Shown here: positions 33,330 to 41,611 of the stretch, piece by piece
Position numbering within the stretch: the first letter of the stretch is position 1
Layout of the letters: every line of letters begins with the position of its first letter
Assembly: GCF_022026395.1 (NCBI RefSeq)
Contig: NZ_CP041767.1
Span: 3,938,501 to 4,002,500 of the forward strand
Length of the DNA: 64,000 nucleotides
Reading direction: 5' to 3'
From: Brevibacillus brevis
GTDB lineage: Bacteria > Bacillota > Bacilli > Brevibacillales > Brevibacillaceae
The notes under the pieces: generated by a model
What the model was told of the DNA's origin: nothing
The model's input: the letters and a program-made list of their open reading frames with translations, nothing else
Database searches by the model: none
Position numbers and translations under genes: made by a program

Positions 33330-33694
33330 CTCAGACTATAACGCCAATTTTTCGCATGTTTGACGTTGAGAAGGCAAGAGAGTTTTATGTGGATTTTCTA
33401 GGATTTCAGATTGATTGGGAGCATCGTTACGAGGATCATTTTCCTTTATACATGCAAATTTCCTCTCCATCGTGCACGATTCATCTATCCGAGCATCACG
33501 GAGATGCTTGTCCTGGCTCAGCGATTCGCGTACAGGTGGAAAACATTGAGCTTTTCCATCAGTCCCTGTTGCGTCAAGGATACAAGTACGCTTGTCCTGA
33601 TTTAGAGGAGACGCCGTGGGAAACGCGTGAAGTGAGCGTGACCGATCCTTTTGGCAATCGCCTTCACTTTTATCAGCCTGTCGATCACTCGTAA
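33326..33694 (+). CDS. Glyoxalase/bleomycin-resistance (VOC) family protein
   Basis: A 122-residue vicinal-oxygen-chelate protein built of two beta-alpha-beta-beta-beta units: 'ITPIFRMFDVEKAREFYVDFLGF' starts the first; 'VSVTDPFGNRLHFYQP' closes the second. A metal ligand set H52, E102-like and H115 is plausible, so it may be a lyase or a drug-binding protein of the bleomycin-resistance type. Coupled to the DinB protein, which suggests thiol- or glyoxal-linked detoxification; inference only. Confidence 0.83.
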   Translation: MTQTITPIFRMFDVEKAREFYVDFLGFQIDWEHRYEDHFPLYMQISSPSCTIHLSEHHGDACPGSAIRVQVENIELFHQSLLRQGYKYACPDLEETPWETREVSVTDPFGNRLHFYQPVDHS

Positions 33695-33704
33695 ACAAAT
33701 ACAA

Positions 33705-33758
33705 AGAAAGCCCAGCGACAGTTCCTTTACAGGAGCCACCGCTGGGCTATTTCATTTT
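33705..33758. terminator. Bidirectional terminator serving the VOC gene and the tRNA operon
   Basis: AGCCCAGCG (33709-33717) and CGCTGGGCT (33740-33748) form the stem; T-rich tails lie on both strands. Confidence 0.75.
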
Positions 33759-33778
33759 ACATTTTGAACATAAATAGA

Positions 33779-33855
33779 TGGGGCGATCGATGGGACTTGA
33801 ACCCACGAGTGCCGGAGCCACAATCCGGTGCGTTAACCCCTTCGCCACGACCGCC
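33779..33855 (-). tRNA. tRNA-His (GTG)
   Basis: The anticodon arm CCGGA-TTGTGGC-TCCGG reads GTG. The acceptor GCGGTCG/CGATCGC carries the extra 5' G typical of tRNA-His opposite C73, and CCA is encoded. Last of five tRNAs on this strand. Confidence 0.95.
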
Positions 33856-33871
33856 ATATATAGGGTTTGCT

Positions 33872-33958
33872 TGGTGCGGTCGAGAGGACTTGAACCTCCA
33901 CGGTGTTGCCACCACTAGAACCTGAATCTAGCGCGTCTGCCAATTCCGCCACGACCGC
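33872..33958 (-). tRNA. tRNA-Leu (CAG)
   Basis: Class II tRNA with a long variable arm. The anticodon arm CTAGA-TTCAGGT-TCTAG reads CAG; acceptor GCGGTCG/CGACCGC, discriminator A and encoded CCA. Confidence 0.95.
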
Positions 33959-33967
33959 ATATAAAAA

Positions 33968-34043
33968 TGGTGGAGGCTGACGGGATCGAACCGCCGACCC
34001 TCTGCTTGTAAGGCAGATGCTCTCCCAGCTGAGCTAAGCCTCC
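33968..34043 (-). tRNA. tRNA-Val (TAC)
   Basis: The anticodon arm TCTGC-CTTACAA-GCAGA reads TAC; acceptor GGAGGCT/AGCCTCC, A73 and encoded CCA. Confidence 0.95.
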
Positions 34044-34081
34044 ACAATCCCCCGCTATTTCATTGGGGGCGTTTTGCTAGG

Positions 34082-34155
34082 TGACCCGTAGGGGATTCGA
34101 ACCCCTGTATGACAGCGTGAAAGGCTGCTGTGTTAAACCGCTTCACCAACGGGCC
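34082..34155 (-). tRNA. tRNA-Glu (TTC)
   Basis: The anticodon loop CTTTCAC reads TTC; acceptor GGCCCGT/ACGGGTC and A73. Unlike the other four tRNAs in the cluster, the 3' CCA is not encoded (the genome reads CCT). Confidence 0.94.
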
Positions 34156-34163
34156 AAGTATCA

Positions 34164-34256
34164 TGGCGGATGGAGTGGGATTTGAACCCACGAGACGGTT
34201 CGACACCGCCTACACGATTTCCAATCGTGCTCCTTCGGCCGCTCGGACATCCATCC
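34164..34256 (-). tRNA. tRNA-Ser (GGA)
   Basis: Class II tRNA with a long variable arm; anticodon arm CACGA-TTGGAAA-TCGTG reads GGA; acceptor GGATGGA/TCCATCC, G73 and encoded CCA. First of the five genes. Confidence 0.95.
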
Positions 34257-34290
34257 ATCGAGCCTGCAAGCGTTCGCTTCGGCAAGAATT

Positions 34291-34319
34291 AATCTATCAT
34301 ATTCACAACATGATTTCAA
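34291..34319 (-). promoter_or_regulatory. Promoter of the tRNA operon
   Basis: On the minus strand TTGAAA (34319-34314), 17-base spacer, TAGATT (34296-34291), about 35 bases before tRNA-Ser. Confidence 0.65.
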
Positions 34320-34425
34320 GTGATATTTTGAAAGTTTACGAAAAAAGGGAGATTGCCTAAAGCAACTTCACTTCCGGTTCAATATGATACAAGTAGTATT
34401 CCTTTACAAGACGGAGTGATGTCAG

Positions 34426-34710
34426 TTGTCAAAAAGAAAGCGCCGTTCAGTAGGCTTCCCCTGTTTGTACGGAAACTGGTGCGGGCCTGGATGCTCCGGG
34501 CCGGCTGCGCCGATTGATGATGTCGACAGATGCTGCAAGAGGCATGATTATTGCTATCAAAAGCACGGCTATTTTTCTTGTCACTGTGATCAGGAGCTCG
34601 TACGGTGCCTTCGAAATAAAGTAAATACCTCAACGGAAAAAGGGAGAATGGCCGGACTCATCTCGAATTTTTTCTCTCGAACAGGGTGCTTTCCCAGCAA
34701 TCCACGCTAG
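34426..34710 (+). CDS. Small phospholipase A2-like protein
   Basis: A 94-residue protein with the two signatures of secreted-type phospholipase A2: the calcium loop YGNWCGPGC (15-23) and the catalytic CCxxHDxCY helix (C36-C37, H40-D41, C43-Y44). Nine cysteines suggest disulphides, yet there is no signal peptide; the N-terminus is a basic SKRKRR run. PLA2s cleave the sn-2 ester of phospholipids. The start is TTG at 34426 after GGAGTGAT; an ATG eight bases earlier is in another frame. Close relatives may be spore- or virus-type PLA2s; which one cannot be judged here. Confidence 0.82.
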   Translation: MSKRKRRSVGFPCLYGNWCGPGCSGPAAPIDDVDRCCKRHDYCYQKHGYFSCHCDQELVRCLRNKVNTSTEKGRMAGLISNFFSRTGCFPSNPR

Positions 34711-34845
34711 TTTTTTCTGAATCGTTCTCCTTGTCAGTTTTCATCCAAAAAACGGTAACAACTTGGACATGAATCAGACATAATTCCCTTGTTTTTCCTT
34801 GTATTTTTTTGGTACTCTATTGAATGTCCAAGGAGGGTACACAGC

Positions 34846-35049
34846 GTGGAATTGCACATACGAACAGACGCCAGTGTGGCGCTGACGTTAAAGAGAGAAA
34901 TTATTTGTCATGGTATTTCCCGTTTTTATGTCCGTCCATACGATGATGATCACGTTGAATTTATATTCCTAGCACTTTCAGAGCACCAGAAGAAGCTGCT
35001 GTCTTATTCACTGCGAAATTACAGCTACTGTCTAACATATCTAGCTTAA
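34846..35049 (+). CDS. Small hypothetical protein
   Basis: A 67-residue soluble protein. AAGGAGGG is eight bases before a GTG at 34846, giving MELHIRTDASV; the upstream extension is rejected. The alternation of strands ('SRFYVRPYDDDHVEFIFLAL') and a final helix suggest a small alpha/beta fold. Not recognised. A hairpin terminator follows. Confidence 0.6.
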   Translation: MELHIRTDASVALTLKREIICHGISRFYVRPYDDDHVEFIFLALSEHQKKLLSYSLRNYSYCLTYLA

Positions 35050-35070
35050 TCGTTCTACGGTCATTTTCCT

Positions 35071-35095
35071 CCCCTTTTTTAAAGGGGAATTTTTA
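35071..35095. terminator. Bidirectional terminator
   Basis: CCCCTTT and AAAGGGG around a three-base loop, then ATTTTTA on the plus strand; it touches the stop codon of thiM. Confidence 0.7.
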
Positions 35096-35902
35096 TTCCC
35101 TTTTTTCGATATATCCAAAACGGCGAACATCGTCTGTGGTCAAGTTATACAAGGCATTCAAAAATTCGATTTGGAAACTTCCTGGCCCTACTACTGCTGC
35201 TTTCTCGGCTGCCAACTGAGCAGCAACACCGTAGCATACCAATGCCGCAGCTCCTCCGATCAGCTTGTCATTTGCAATGGCTGCAAACGCTCCCATAACA
35301 GACGTTAACAAACAGCCTGTTCCGGTCACCTTCGTTAAGATGGGATGACCATTATGGATCGAATAAGTCGTTTCTCCGTCCGAAATCACGTCGACCTTGC
35401 CCGTAATCGCTACGATTGTTCCTAGCTTTTTCGCTGCTGCTCTCGCTAGGTTCTCGACATCTCCGCCTGCTTCCTTCGCATCTACACCTTTAATCTCCCA
35501 GCGCTCACCTACGACATTGGCAATCTCGGCAGCATTTCCTCTAATGAAGGCTAGGTTGAGTTCCTGCGCAAGACGTTGACTTGTCTCGGTTCGATACGAT
35601 GTTGCTCCCGCTCCCACCGGATCAAACAAAACAGGCACGCCATGCTGGTTCGCGGATTTTCCTGCGATCAACATCGCTTCGATCTCATGCTCATTCAACG
35701 TCCCTATATTCAATACAAGAGCTCCGGCTATCCTTGCCATGTCTGCCACCTCTTGTTTGGCGTACGCCATGACAGGTGACGCACCAAGAGCTAACAAACC
35801 GTTCGCTGTAAAGTTCGTGACAACTACGTTCGTTATGTTATGAACGAGTGGATTTTCCTCGCGCACTTTAATTAGTAATTGCCCGATTGTCTCCAGAATC
35901 AT
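35093..35902 (-). CDS. thiM: Hydroxyethylthiazole kinase
   Basis: A 269-residue ribokinase-fold enzyme that phosphorylates hydroxyethylthiazole for thiamine salvage. Blocks '[29 protein letters not shown]', '[11 protein letters not shown]', 'IRGNAAEI' and the active-site 'VTGTGC' with the conserved cysteine are all present. The expected thiD/thiE partners are absent nearby, and there is no thiamine riboswitch; instead the start lies 35 bases inside the upstream hypothetical gene, whose transcript it must share. AAAGGGG precedes ATG 35902. Confidence 0.94.
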   Translation of the reverse strand: MILETIGQLLIKVREENPLVHNITNVVVTNFTANGLLALGASPVMAYAKQEVADMARIAGALVLNIGTLNEHEIEAMLIAGKSANQHGVPVLFDPVGAGATSYRTETSQRLAQELNLAFIRGNAAEIANVVGERWEIKGVDAKEAGGDVENLARAAAKKLGTIVAITGKVDVISDGETTYSIHNGHPILTKVTGTGCLLTSVMGAFAAIANDKLIGGAAALVCYGVAAQLAAEKAAVVGPGSFQIEFLNALYNLTTDDVRRFGYIEKRE

Positions 35903-36500
35903 GATCGTTACCCCTTTCCTCTTGAACAGCGAATCGTGGAATCATCTTGTATACCTCGATGACTTCTCCTAATATAGAATGCTCTTGCATGACGCCAATA
36001 ATGATATACGCTTGCTGTAAGATGGGTAATTCGTGCATGTTAGCTACAATTTTCCACACTTTCCCATCCTCATCCGTCACGCTGGCACTGAAGGAGACTC
36101 TTCCCGCCCCTTCTTTCAAGATATCCACGGCATCAAGGACTCCGCATATTTTCATCCGATCATCTGGATGCATGATTCGGTTTTCCTCGACCCATTTTAG
36201 CTTCATTTCTTCTACCTTTAGTGTTTTCCATCGATCAAGGAACTCCCAATCTTTGGAATGCGGAAATATATGCTTCGTTTGCTCAAGGAAGGTGTTGTAC
36301 TCTCCGTGTAGCTGATCTACATAATCATCTACATCCTCAGAAATCACGCGAATCGAATCTTCTCCGCATGTACGGATGTGGTGAGCCAGGTATTTGAAGG
36401 ACTCGATCATGTCAAAGTTTCCCCAGCCCCAGGCCTGTTCGCCGAAAACTCCCCCCCGGGTTCGGCATTTTAGGCAGGTGAAGTAATAGTATGTAGGCAT
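35868..36500 (-). CDS. Hypothetical protein with N-terminal Cys pair
   Basis: A 210-residue protein beginning [17 protein letters not shown], with a CxxC pair at residues 9-12 and C45 that could bind zinc. A long helical middle (about 55-110) is followed by a beta-rich end with '[16 protein letters not shown]'. AGGGGAACAG precedes ATG 36500. Its end overlaps the start of thiM by 35 bases, an unusually large overlap, so the two are cotranscribed. Function unknown; not recognised. Confidence 0.65.
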   Translation of the reverse strand: MPTYYYFTCLKCRTRGGVFGEQAWGWGNFDMIESFKYLAHHIRTCGEDSIRVISEDVDDYVDQLHGEYNTFLEQTKHIFPHSKDWEFLDRWKTLKVEEMKLKWVEENRIMHPDDRMKICGVLDAVDILKEGAGRVSFSASVTDEDGKVWKIVANMHELPILQQAYIIIGVMQEHSILGEVIEVYKMIPRFAVQEERGNDHDSGDNRAITN

Positions 36501-36612
36501 ATCTGTTCCCCTATCTCCCCTATTTTGTCTCTCTTTTGGTATCGGTTGAGGAAGCGATGCAATTTATGTTACATTCGAACCTATTTTTTGAAACTTCTCA
36601 GCAATTTGTTCA

Positions 36613-36648
36613 CAATTTAACTTCTGTAATTTAGTGTAAGTTAAATTG
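36613..36648. repeat. Perfect 11-bp inverted repeat with 14-base spacer
   Basis: CAATTTAACTT (36613-36623) and AAGTTAAATTG (36638-36648) in an AT-rich stretch between the hypothetical gene and the rtcB terminator. It has no T tract beyond it, so an operator or RNA hairpin is as likely as a terminator. Confidence 0.7.
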
Positions 36649-36650
36649 CA

Positions 36651-36687
36651 AAAGGTGGCTCCCTCAAAATTTTCAGGAAGCCACTCT
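36651..36687 (-). terminator. Terminator of rtcB
   Basis: GTGGCTTCCTGA and TCAGG/GAGGGAGCCAC form the stem on the minus strand, followed by CTTTTGC. Confidence 0.65.
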
Positions 36688-36690
36688 TCA

Positions 36691-38127
36691 TTATACTCCT
36701 TTTATGGCAATAAGAGGGTTACATTTTGCTACGACAGATGCAAGATTTGCTCCCACAACCGAATCGATGATTTGATCCACATCTTTATAGGCTTGCGGGC
36801 ATTCATCAAGGATGGAAGCAAGCGAACGGTGATTCACCATGATCTCGTCTTCCTGTCCCACGCGCATTGCCTGCTCAAATTGATCGATGGTCACGAGCTC
36901 CTTGGTTGCTTTGCGGGAACGAACACGCCCAGCACCATGACAGATCGAATAAAAGTTTTTCGCACCGGCCTCCGATCCAACCATGATATAGGACGATGTT
37001 CCCATAGAACCGGGGATCAAAGCTGGATGTCCGGTTTCGCGATAAGCCTTCGGATTTTGGAAATGGCCTGCTGGCAACGCCTTCGTCGCTCCTTTGCGGT
37101 GGACGAGCATCGGTGTGTTGCGATGGAATTCTTTCAAGGCGTAATTATGCATCAGATCATACAGGACAGGTGTACGCATCTCACTACCAAAAACATCCCG
37201 AAACGCCTGCTCTACTGAAAATCCGATCATATGCCGATTCGTTACTGCAAAGTTCAGCGCGGAGTACATCAAATTCAAATACTGTTGCCCTTCCTCGCTT
37301 TGGATCGGAGCATATACCAGGCTCGGCTCAGGATTATGAATCCCCCATTTGTACATGGCTTCCTTGAAGCTTTTGGTATAATCCCGCCCGAGCATAGCCC
37401 CCCACGCACGCGAACCGGAATGAATCATGATGACGACCTGGCCGTCGAACAGTCCCCACGCTTTGGCAATCTCCCTGTTCTCCTCCGCGATCTCGATATG
37501 CTGGATTTCAATAAAGTGGTTACCGCCCCCCAATGTCCCCAACTGGCCCCACGCACGACTCCAAGATTTTTGCGGTATTTGCTCCAGGAAGGAATGGTCG
37601 AATTCAAATGTGTACTTTTCCACATGCGAGAAAGAACGGCTTAAAGTGTCGGGTGCTGCTTCTGTATCCGGAATATAGTTGCTCGGCAGCCCTTTTAAAC
37701 CATGCTTCACCACTTCCTCCAAGCGAATATCCGTAAAATGCGTATGACCCCGCTCGTTTGTCGGGACGTACGCTTCGATCGCTTCGATCAATGCACGTTT
37801 TAGGCTCTTGTCTTTGAGGTCATCTCGATGCAACGGAGTCAGATGTACACGCATTCCACATCCAATGTCTGATCCGACGATGGAAGGCGAGACAAATCCA
37901 TCGGCAAGATTCCAAACGGCTGTCGTCCCAATGCAGGTCCCAACGCCTACATGCGCATCGGGGGTATACGAAAAATAAACATTTCGCGGAATCCGCAAAT
38001 TATTGTCTGCCATTTGATATACGCGTTCACCGAAGCTCGAAAAGACTTCGTCATTCGCAAAAACGTGCACATCTCCATGCTCCAGCTTCACTTCACGATG
38101 GTTGTTTCCATGCAAAATTGTTTTCAT
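36691..38127 (-). CDS. rtcB: RNA-splicing ligase RtcB
   Basis: A 478-residue GTP- and Mn-dependent RNA ligase that joins 2',3'-cyclic phosphate or 3'-phosphate ends to 5'-OH ends. Landmarks are 'DAHVGVGTCIGTTAVW', 'VGSDIGCGMR' with the metal Asp and Cys, 'LGGGNHFIEI', 'MIHSGSRAWG' and 'ICHGAGR', which holds the guanylated histidine. AGGAGAATTGG before ATG 38127 rejects earlier in-frame starts. No archease gene is adjacent. It is divergent from two WYL-domain regulators, which are natural candidates for its control. Confidence 0.93.
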   Translation of the reverse strand: MKTILHGNNHREVKLEHGDVHVFANDEVFSSFGERVYQMADNNLRIPRNVYFSYTPDAHVGVGTCIGTTAVWNLADGFVSPSIVGSDIGCGMRVHLTPLHRDDLKDKSLKRALIEAIEAYVPTNERGHTHFTDIRLEEVVKHGLKGLPSNYIPDTEAAPDTLSRSFSHVEKYTFEFDHSFLEQIPQKSWSRAWGQLGTLGGGNHFIEIQHIEIAEENREIAKAWGLFDGQVVIMIHSGSRAWGAMLGRDYTKSFKEAMYKWGIHNPEPSLVYAPIQSEEGQQYLNLMYSALNFAVTNRHMIGFSVEQAFRDVFGSEMRTPVLYDLMHNYALKEFHRNTPMLVHRKGATKALPAGHFQNPKAYRETGHPALIPGSMGTSSYIMVGSEAGAKNFYSICHGAGRVRSRKATKELVTIDQFEQAMRVGQEDEIMVNHRSLASILDECPQAYKDVDQIIDSVVGANLASVVAKCNPLIAIKGV

Positions 38128-38235
38128 TATCCAATTCTCCTGTCTCTCACAGCGTGCGCTGTTTTTCATACCCTTATTTTCCATCCGCGCATCTGGTTTG
38201 AACATGGTAAAAGTATTACGAATCTCTTTTTCTCA

Positions 38236-38264
38236 TTGACTTCTCTTCAGCCTCTTCGTAATAT
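38236..38264 (+). promoter_or_regulatory. Promoter of the WYL regulator pair
   Basis: TTGACT (38236-38241), 17-base spacer, TAATAT (38259-38264). Confidence 0.65.
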
Positions 38265-38310
38265 GAGGACTAATTTGGAAATAAATGACGAATGAATAAG
38301 GATGAATGTA

Positions 38311-39606
38311 ATGGCACGCGAAAGCTTTGACAAAGAGCTGCAATTGCTCCGTCTCCTGTTTTTGACCGCTGGTGCCTACAATCGGCAACAGTTAGCCGAG
38401 CGGCTCGGGATTTCCGTACATACGCTTGATAAAACGCTAAAAAAGCTGAAGGACATCCAATCGACCTTTTATCAGCATGTCGGGGATGAGGAGAAAAAAG
38501 AGTATTATGCACAGCTTCGTTACAACTATTTTGAGGTGACGGACAATTTCTTGATGTTTTTGTACCATGCGAAATCATTGAAGGATTCGGAAGTAGAACG
38601 ACTGTCGCACATCTTGGAAAAGCTCAAGCAACAGCCTCTTTCCATTAAAGATTTGCTGGATACGTTTGTGGATACAGAGCCCGATGAAAAAACGATTCGT
38701 CAGGACATGAAATACCTCGAAGAAATTGGCGTGATAAAAAATGTGAGTGAGGTCAGGCCCTACATCTATCAATTCGACGGTGAGCTACTGGACTCGCTGA
38801 CGGACGACGAGTTGTTGGATCTGTATGATTTCATCGACTTCATGGCCAATACACAACTTCCGGCCGTCCCTGGTTATCTTCTGCAAGAAAAAGTGAAGCG
38901 TTATCTCAAACATCGCTTGAAGCTAACCGATGCATCTACGTTTTTGTACAAATATCATTTTGTCTCACGTGTTCTCGATGAATATCAAGCTTTGCTTCTC
39001 ACGGAAGCCATTCGTCAGCGAAAAATCGTTGAATTTCACTACTACACACCCAAACGCCGGAAGTTTTACGATTCCCAAAATACGAATCCGGCTTTCCAAC
39101 GAGACACATCCGGGCGACATCAAAAAGTCATTCCACTCCGGGTTATTTTTGATCATCAATACGGCAGATGGTACTTGTTGGCCCAAGGATGCGGCAATGG
39201 TCCGCTGCGCAAATACCGCGTGGAAGGTATGACCAAGCTCGTAACAGGCAAATCCGTTACGCCGGAAATCTTCTCTTCCTTGCAAGCTAGTGCGGATGAG
39301 CGTATTGCCAACAGTTGGCTAATTGATACAGGAAAACTCGTAACCGTACGCCTGCGCTTTTTTCAGCCTCGCGACACGCCTCATTCCTTTATCCAAGAGC
39401 GAGTGGAGGCACAGGGGCAATGGGGGATTGTGACAGAAGAATCACGGGAGAGCTTTGTGTACGAGATAAACGTGAACAGCACGATGGAAATTACACCGTG
39501 GATTCGCAGCTTCGGTTCAAGCGTCGAAGTTCTTGAACCGCTGTTTCTTCGCAAGCAATTCCAAAAAGAATGGGAGGAGCTGCTCGCCTACTATGAATCT
39601 GTTTGA
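38311..39606 (+). CDS. WYL-domain transcriptional regulator (first of a pair)
   Basis: A 431-residue regulator with an N-terminal helix-turn-helix ('NRQQLAERLGISVHTLDKTLKKL', about 28-50), a long helical middle and a WYL sensor domain near 300-345 where the motif reads RWYLLAQG, followed by a beta-rich C-terminal extension. WYL domains bind nucleic acid or nucleotides and in PafBC sense single-stranded DNA. AAGGATGA favours ATG 38311 over the one three codons earlier. Divergent from rtcB and overlapping the second WYL gene by 14 bases. Confidence 0.85.
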   Translation: MARESFDKELQLLRLLFLTAGAYNRQQLAERLGISVHTLDKTLKKLKDIQSTFYQHVGDEEKKEYYAQLRYNYFEVTDNFLMFLYHAKSLKDSEVERLSHILEKLKQQPLSIKDLLDTFVDTEPDEKTIRQDMKYLEEIGVIKNVSEVRPYIYQFDGELLDSLTDDELLDLYDFIDFMANTQLPAVPGYLLQEKVKRYLKHRLKLTDASTFLYKYHFVSRVLDEYQALLLTEAIRQRKIVEFHYYTPKRRKFYDSQNTNPAFQRDTSGRHQKVIPLRVIFDHQYGRWYLLAQGCGNGPLRKYRVEGMTKLVTGKSVTPEIFSSLQASADERIANSWLIDTGKLVTVRLRFFQPRDTPHSFIQERVEAQGQWGIVTEESRESFVYEINVNSTMEITPWIRSFGSSVEVLEPLFLRKQFQKEWEELLAYYESV

Positions 39607-40402
39607 TAAGATACATAATTACCAACTGGTGACACGGCTGGATGAAGCGGGTGTTTATCCGATAACCTCACACGAAAAAGCGTGGCTCGCCCTGATGCTG
39701 GAGAATCCATCTGCGGAAGAAATTTTCGAGCCCGCTACACTCGAAAAGCTTCACCATTTGACACATCTGCCTGATAATAAATGGACCGAACAAGAACGGT
39801 TCGTGGAAAAAGCGCAAACTCAGGCCAAGCAGCTCTGGAGCCCACTCGTGCGTACCCTGCGGCGAATCATTCTCAGCAAGAATCACATAAAAATAACCGC
39901 AGCCACGAACAAAGGCCCGGTTTTTCGCAATCAACGTGGGGTTCCCTACAAGCTGGAATATTCACTTGCCAAGAAGGCCTGGTACCTGATCTGGTTGAAC
40001 ATGTCTTCCAATCGACTGATCACGACTCCGCTGCATCTCATTCGCTCCGTCGATGAGCTTTACATAGAAGATGGATGGTATGACAGTTTTTTGCCGACTA
40101 TCTCGGAACAGATCCAACAGCGCAAGCAGATGGCAAAAATCGTGATCATCCCTCGTTACAACACTGAGCTCCAGCGCATATTGTACGCCTTTTCCTGCTT
40201 TGACAAAGCGGTCGCTTTTGACCCAGAATCACAGGTGTATACAATCACCCTGCACTTTCTATCTGACGAGCAGGAGTTTATTTTATCGCGCATTCGTTTT
40301 CTCGGCCTGCGTGTAAAAGTAGTAGAAAACGATCAACTCAAAAAGCGAATGGCAGAGTCGGCAACGAACGCCTTGGCAAGATATACCGAAACTCCACATT
40401 GA
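39593..40402 (+). CDS. WYL-domain-like protein (second of the pair)
   Basis: A 269-residue protein with a WYL-like sensor domain near 110-165 ('YKLEYSLAKKAWYLIWL') and a C-terminal extension like that of its partner. The N-terminus is helical but I see no clear helix-turn-helix, so it may act as a heterodimer partner, as PafB and PafC do. GGGAGGAG lies inside the end of the preceding gene; the 14-base overlap implies coupled translation. Confidence 0.78.
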   Translation: MNLFDKIHNYQLVTRLDEAGVYPITSHEKAWLALMLENPSAEEIFEPATLEKLHHLTHLPDNKWTEQERFVEKAQTQAKQLWSPLVRTLRRIILSKNHIKITAATNKGPVFRNQRGVPYKLEYSLAKKAWYLIWLNMSSNRLITTPLHLIRSVDELYIEDGWYDSFLPTISEQIQQRKQMAKIVIIPRYNTELQRILYAFSCFDKAVAFDPESQVYTITLHFLSDEQEFILSRIRFLGLRVKVVENDQLKKRMAESATNALARYTETPH

Positions 40403-40411
40403 TTGTCCCAA

Positions 40412-40450
40412 AAAATCAGGAAATCATACCCTATTCGATTTCCTGCATTT
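40412..40450 (+). terminator. Probable terminator of the WYL pair
   Basis: CAGGAAATC (40417-40425) and GATTTCCTG (40437-40445) form a 9-bp stem; the following tract (CATTT) is weak. Confidence 0.5.
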
Positions 40451-40501
40451 CCCTTATGATAATTCAGGTGAGATAGTAGCTAATCCAAGTCAGAGGTAGA
40501 A

Positions 40502-41611
40502 ATGATGAAAACAACATGTAAAAAAGCGTCTCTCATATGTGGGCTATGGCTTAGTCTGTCGTGGCCGTTTCTTACGGAGCCGGCGCAAGCAGCAAGTGTC
40601 ATCCAGGCAAAGGTGGTCGCAACCTCTCTGAACGTTCGCAGTGAACCAGCCCTCAATGCTTCCGTTGTCGCTACCGTGCCGCAAGGAGCCGTCGTGACCA
40701 TTACGGATGAAGCATATGGTTGGGCAAAAATTAAATATAATCAAAAGGTAGGCTGGGTAGCGGGGTATTACTTGCAAAAAGGAGCAGTAACGAGTGCGAG
40801 GTCAGCTTCTTCACCAGCCAATACGGCGACTACCAAAAGCCAGCAAGGCACGGTTTTGGCCGATTCGCTTCGAATGCGCAAAGGGCCAAGCACGAGCCAT
40901 GAGATTGTCCTTTCGTTGCCCAGAGGAACCCGTGTAGATATTTTGAAAAAGCAAGGAGACTGGATCCAGGCGAGAACTTCCAATGGACAGACAGGCTGGG
41001 TGTCTGCGACATATATTGGCGATGCCAAAGCCAACGCCCCGGTGTCCAAAAGCACCAAATCGCCAGGCTTAAAAGGAAAAGTCATCGTCATCGACCCGGG
41101 ACATGGTGGTTCCGATGTCGGGACACAGGGAACGAAGTGGAATAGCATGGAAAAAACGTTGAATTACAAAACGTCCATGCTGCTCGCCAGTAAACTGCGA
41201 CAACGGGGAGCGCAAGTCTTCATGACGAGGACAAGTGACACAGAAAAGCCTTCGCTAGCGCAGCGTGTCGCTTTTAGTGAATCAAAGGGAGCGGATGCCT
41301 TCATTAGCATTCACTACAACTCTTCTGTGAAGCCAAATAGCGGTACCCTCACGTTTTATTATTCGCAAGGCAAAGATGAGCCATTAGCTCGAGCGATTGA
41401 GTCTCGCTTGGCAGGTGGCATCGGTTTAAGAAGCAATGGCATTTCATTCGGCAACTATCACGTTCTGCGCGAAAACGATGATCCATCCGTCTTAATTGAG
41501 CTTGGGTTCTTATCGAATCCAAAGGATGAAGGAATCGTCCGTACGTCGTCCTATCAAGACAAAGCTGCGCAGGCGATTACGGAAGCTCTAGCGGATTACT
41601 TCGGTCGATAA
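40502..41611 (+). CDS. N-acetylmuramoyl-L-alanine amidase with two bacterial SH3 domains
   Basis: A 369-residue secreted cell wall amidase. A signal peptide (to about residue 30, PAQA-A) is followed by two SH3b domains (about 35-92 'SLNVRSEPALNASVVATVPQG' and 115-173 'LRMRKGPSTSHEIVLSLPRG') that bind the wall, a Ser/Lys linker and an Amidase_3 domain (about 190-366) with zinc ligands in DPGHGG, the E of MEKT and SIHYNS, and the catalytic glutamate in LIELGFLSN. It cuts the bond between N-acetylmuramic acid and L-Ala. AGAGGTAG precedes ATG 40502. Its 3' end overlaps the convergent gene by 16 bases. Confidence 0.93.
   Translation: MMKTTCKKASLICGLWLSLSWPFLTEPAQAASVIQAKVVATSLNVRSEPALNASVVATVPQGAVVTITDEAYGWAKIKYNQKVGWVAGYYLQKGAVTSARSASSPANTATTKSQQGTVLADSLRMRKGPSTSHEIVLSLPRGTRVDILKKQGDWIQARTSNGQTGWVSATYIGDAKANAPVSKSTKSPGLKGKVIVIDPGHGGSDVGTQGTKWNSMEKTLNYKTSMLLASKLRQRGAQVFMTRTSDTEKPSLAQRVAFSESKGADAFISIHYNSSVKPNSGTLTFYYSQGKDEPLARAIESRLAGGIGLRSNGISFGNYHVLRENDDPSVLIELGFLSNPKDEGIVRTSSYQDKAAQAITEALADYFGR

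Noticed and set aside
33779-34256. tRNA cluster as an integration site of a mobile element
   Set aside because: All five tRNAs are complete, there is no duplicated tRNA 3' end and no integrase nearby.
35900-36500. Thiamine riboswitch ahead of thiM
   Set aside because: The upstream sequence is a coding region and no THI-box core is visible.
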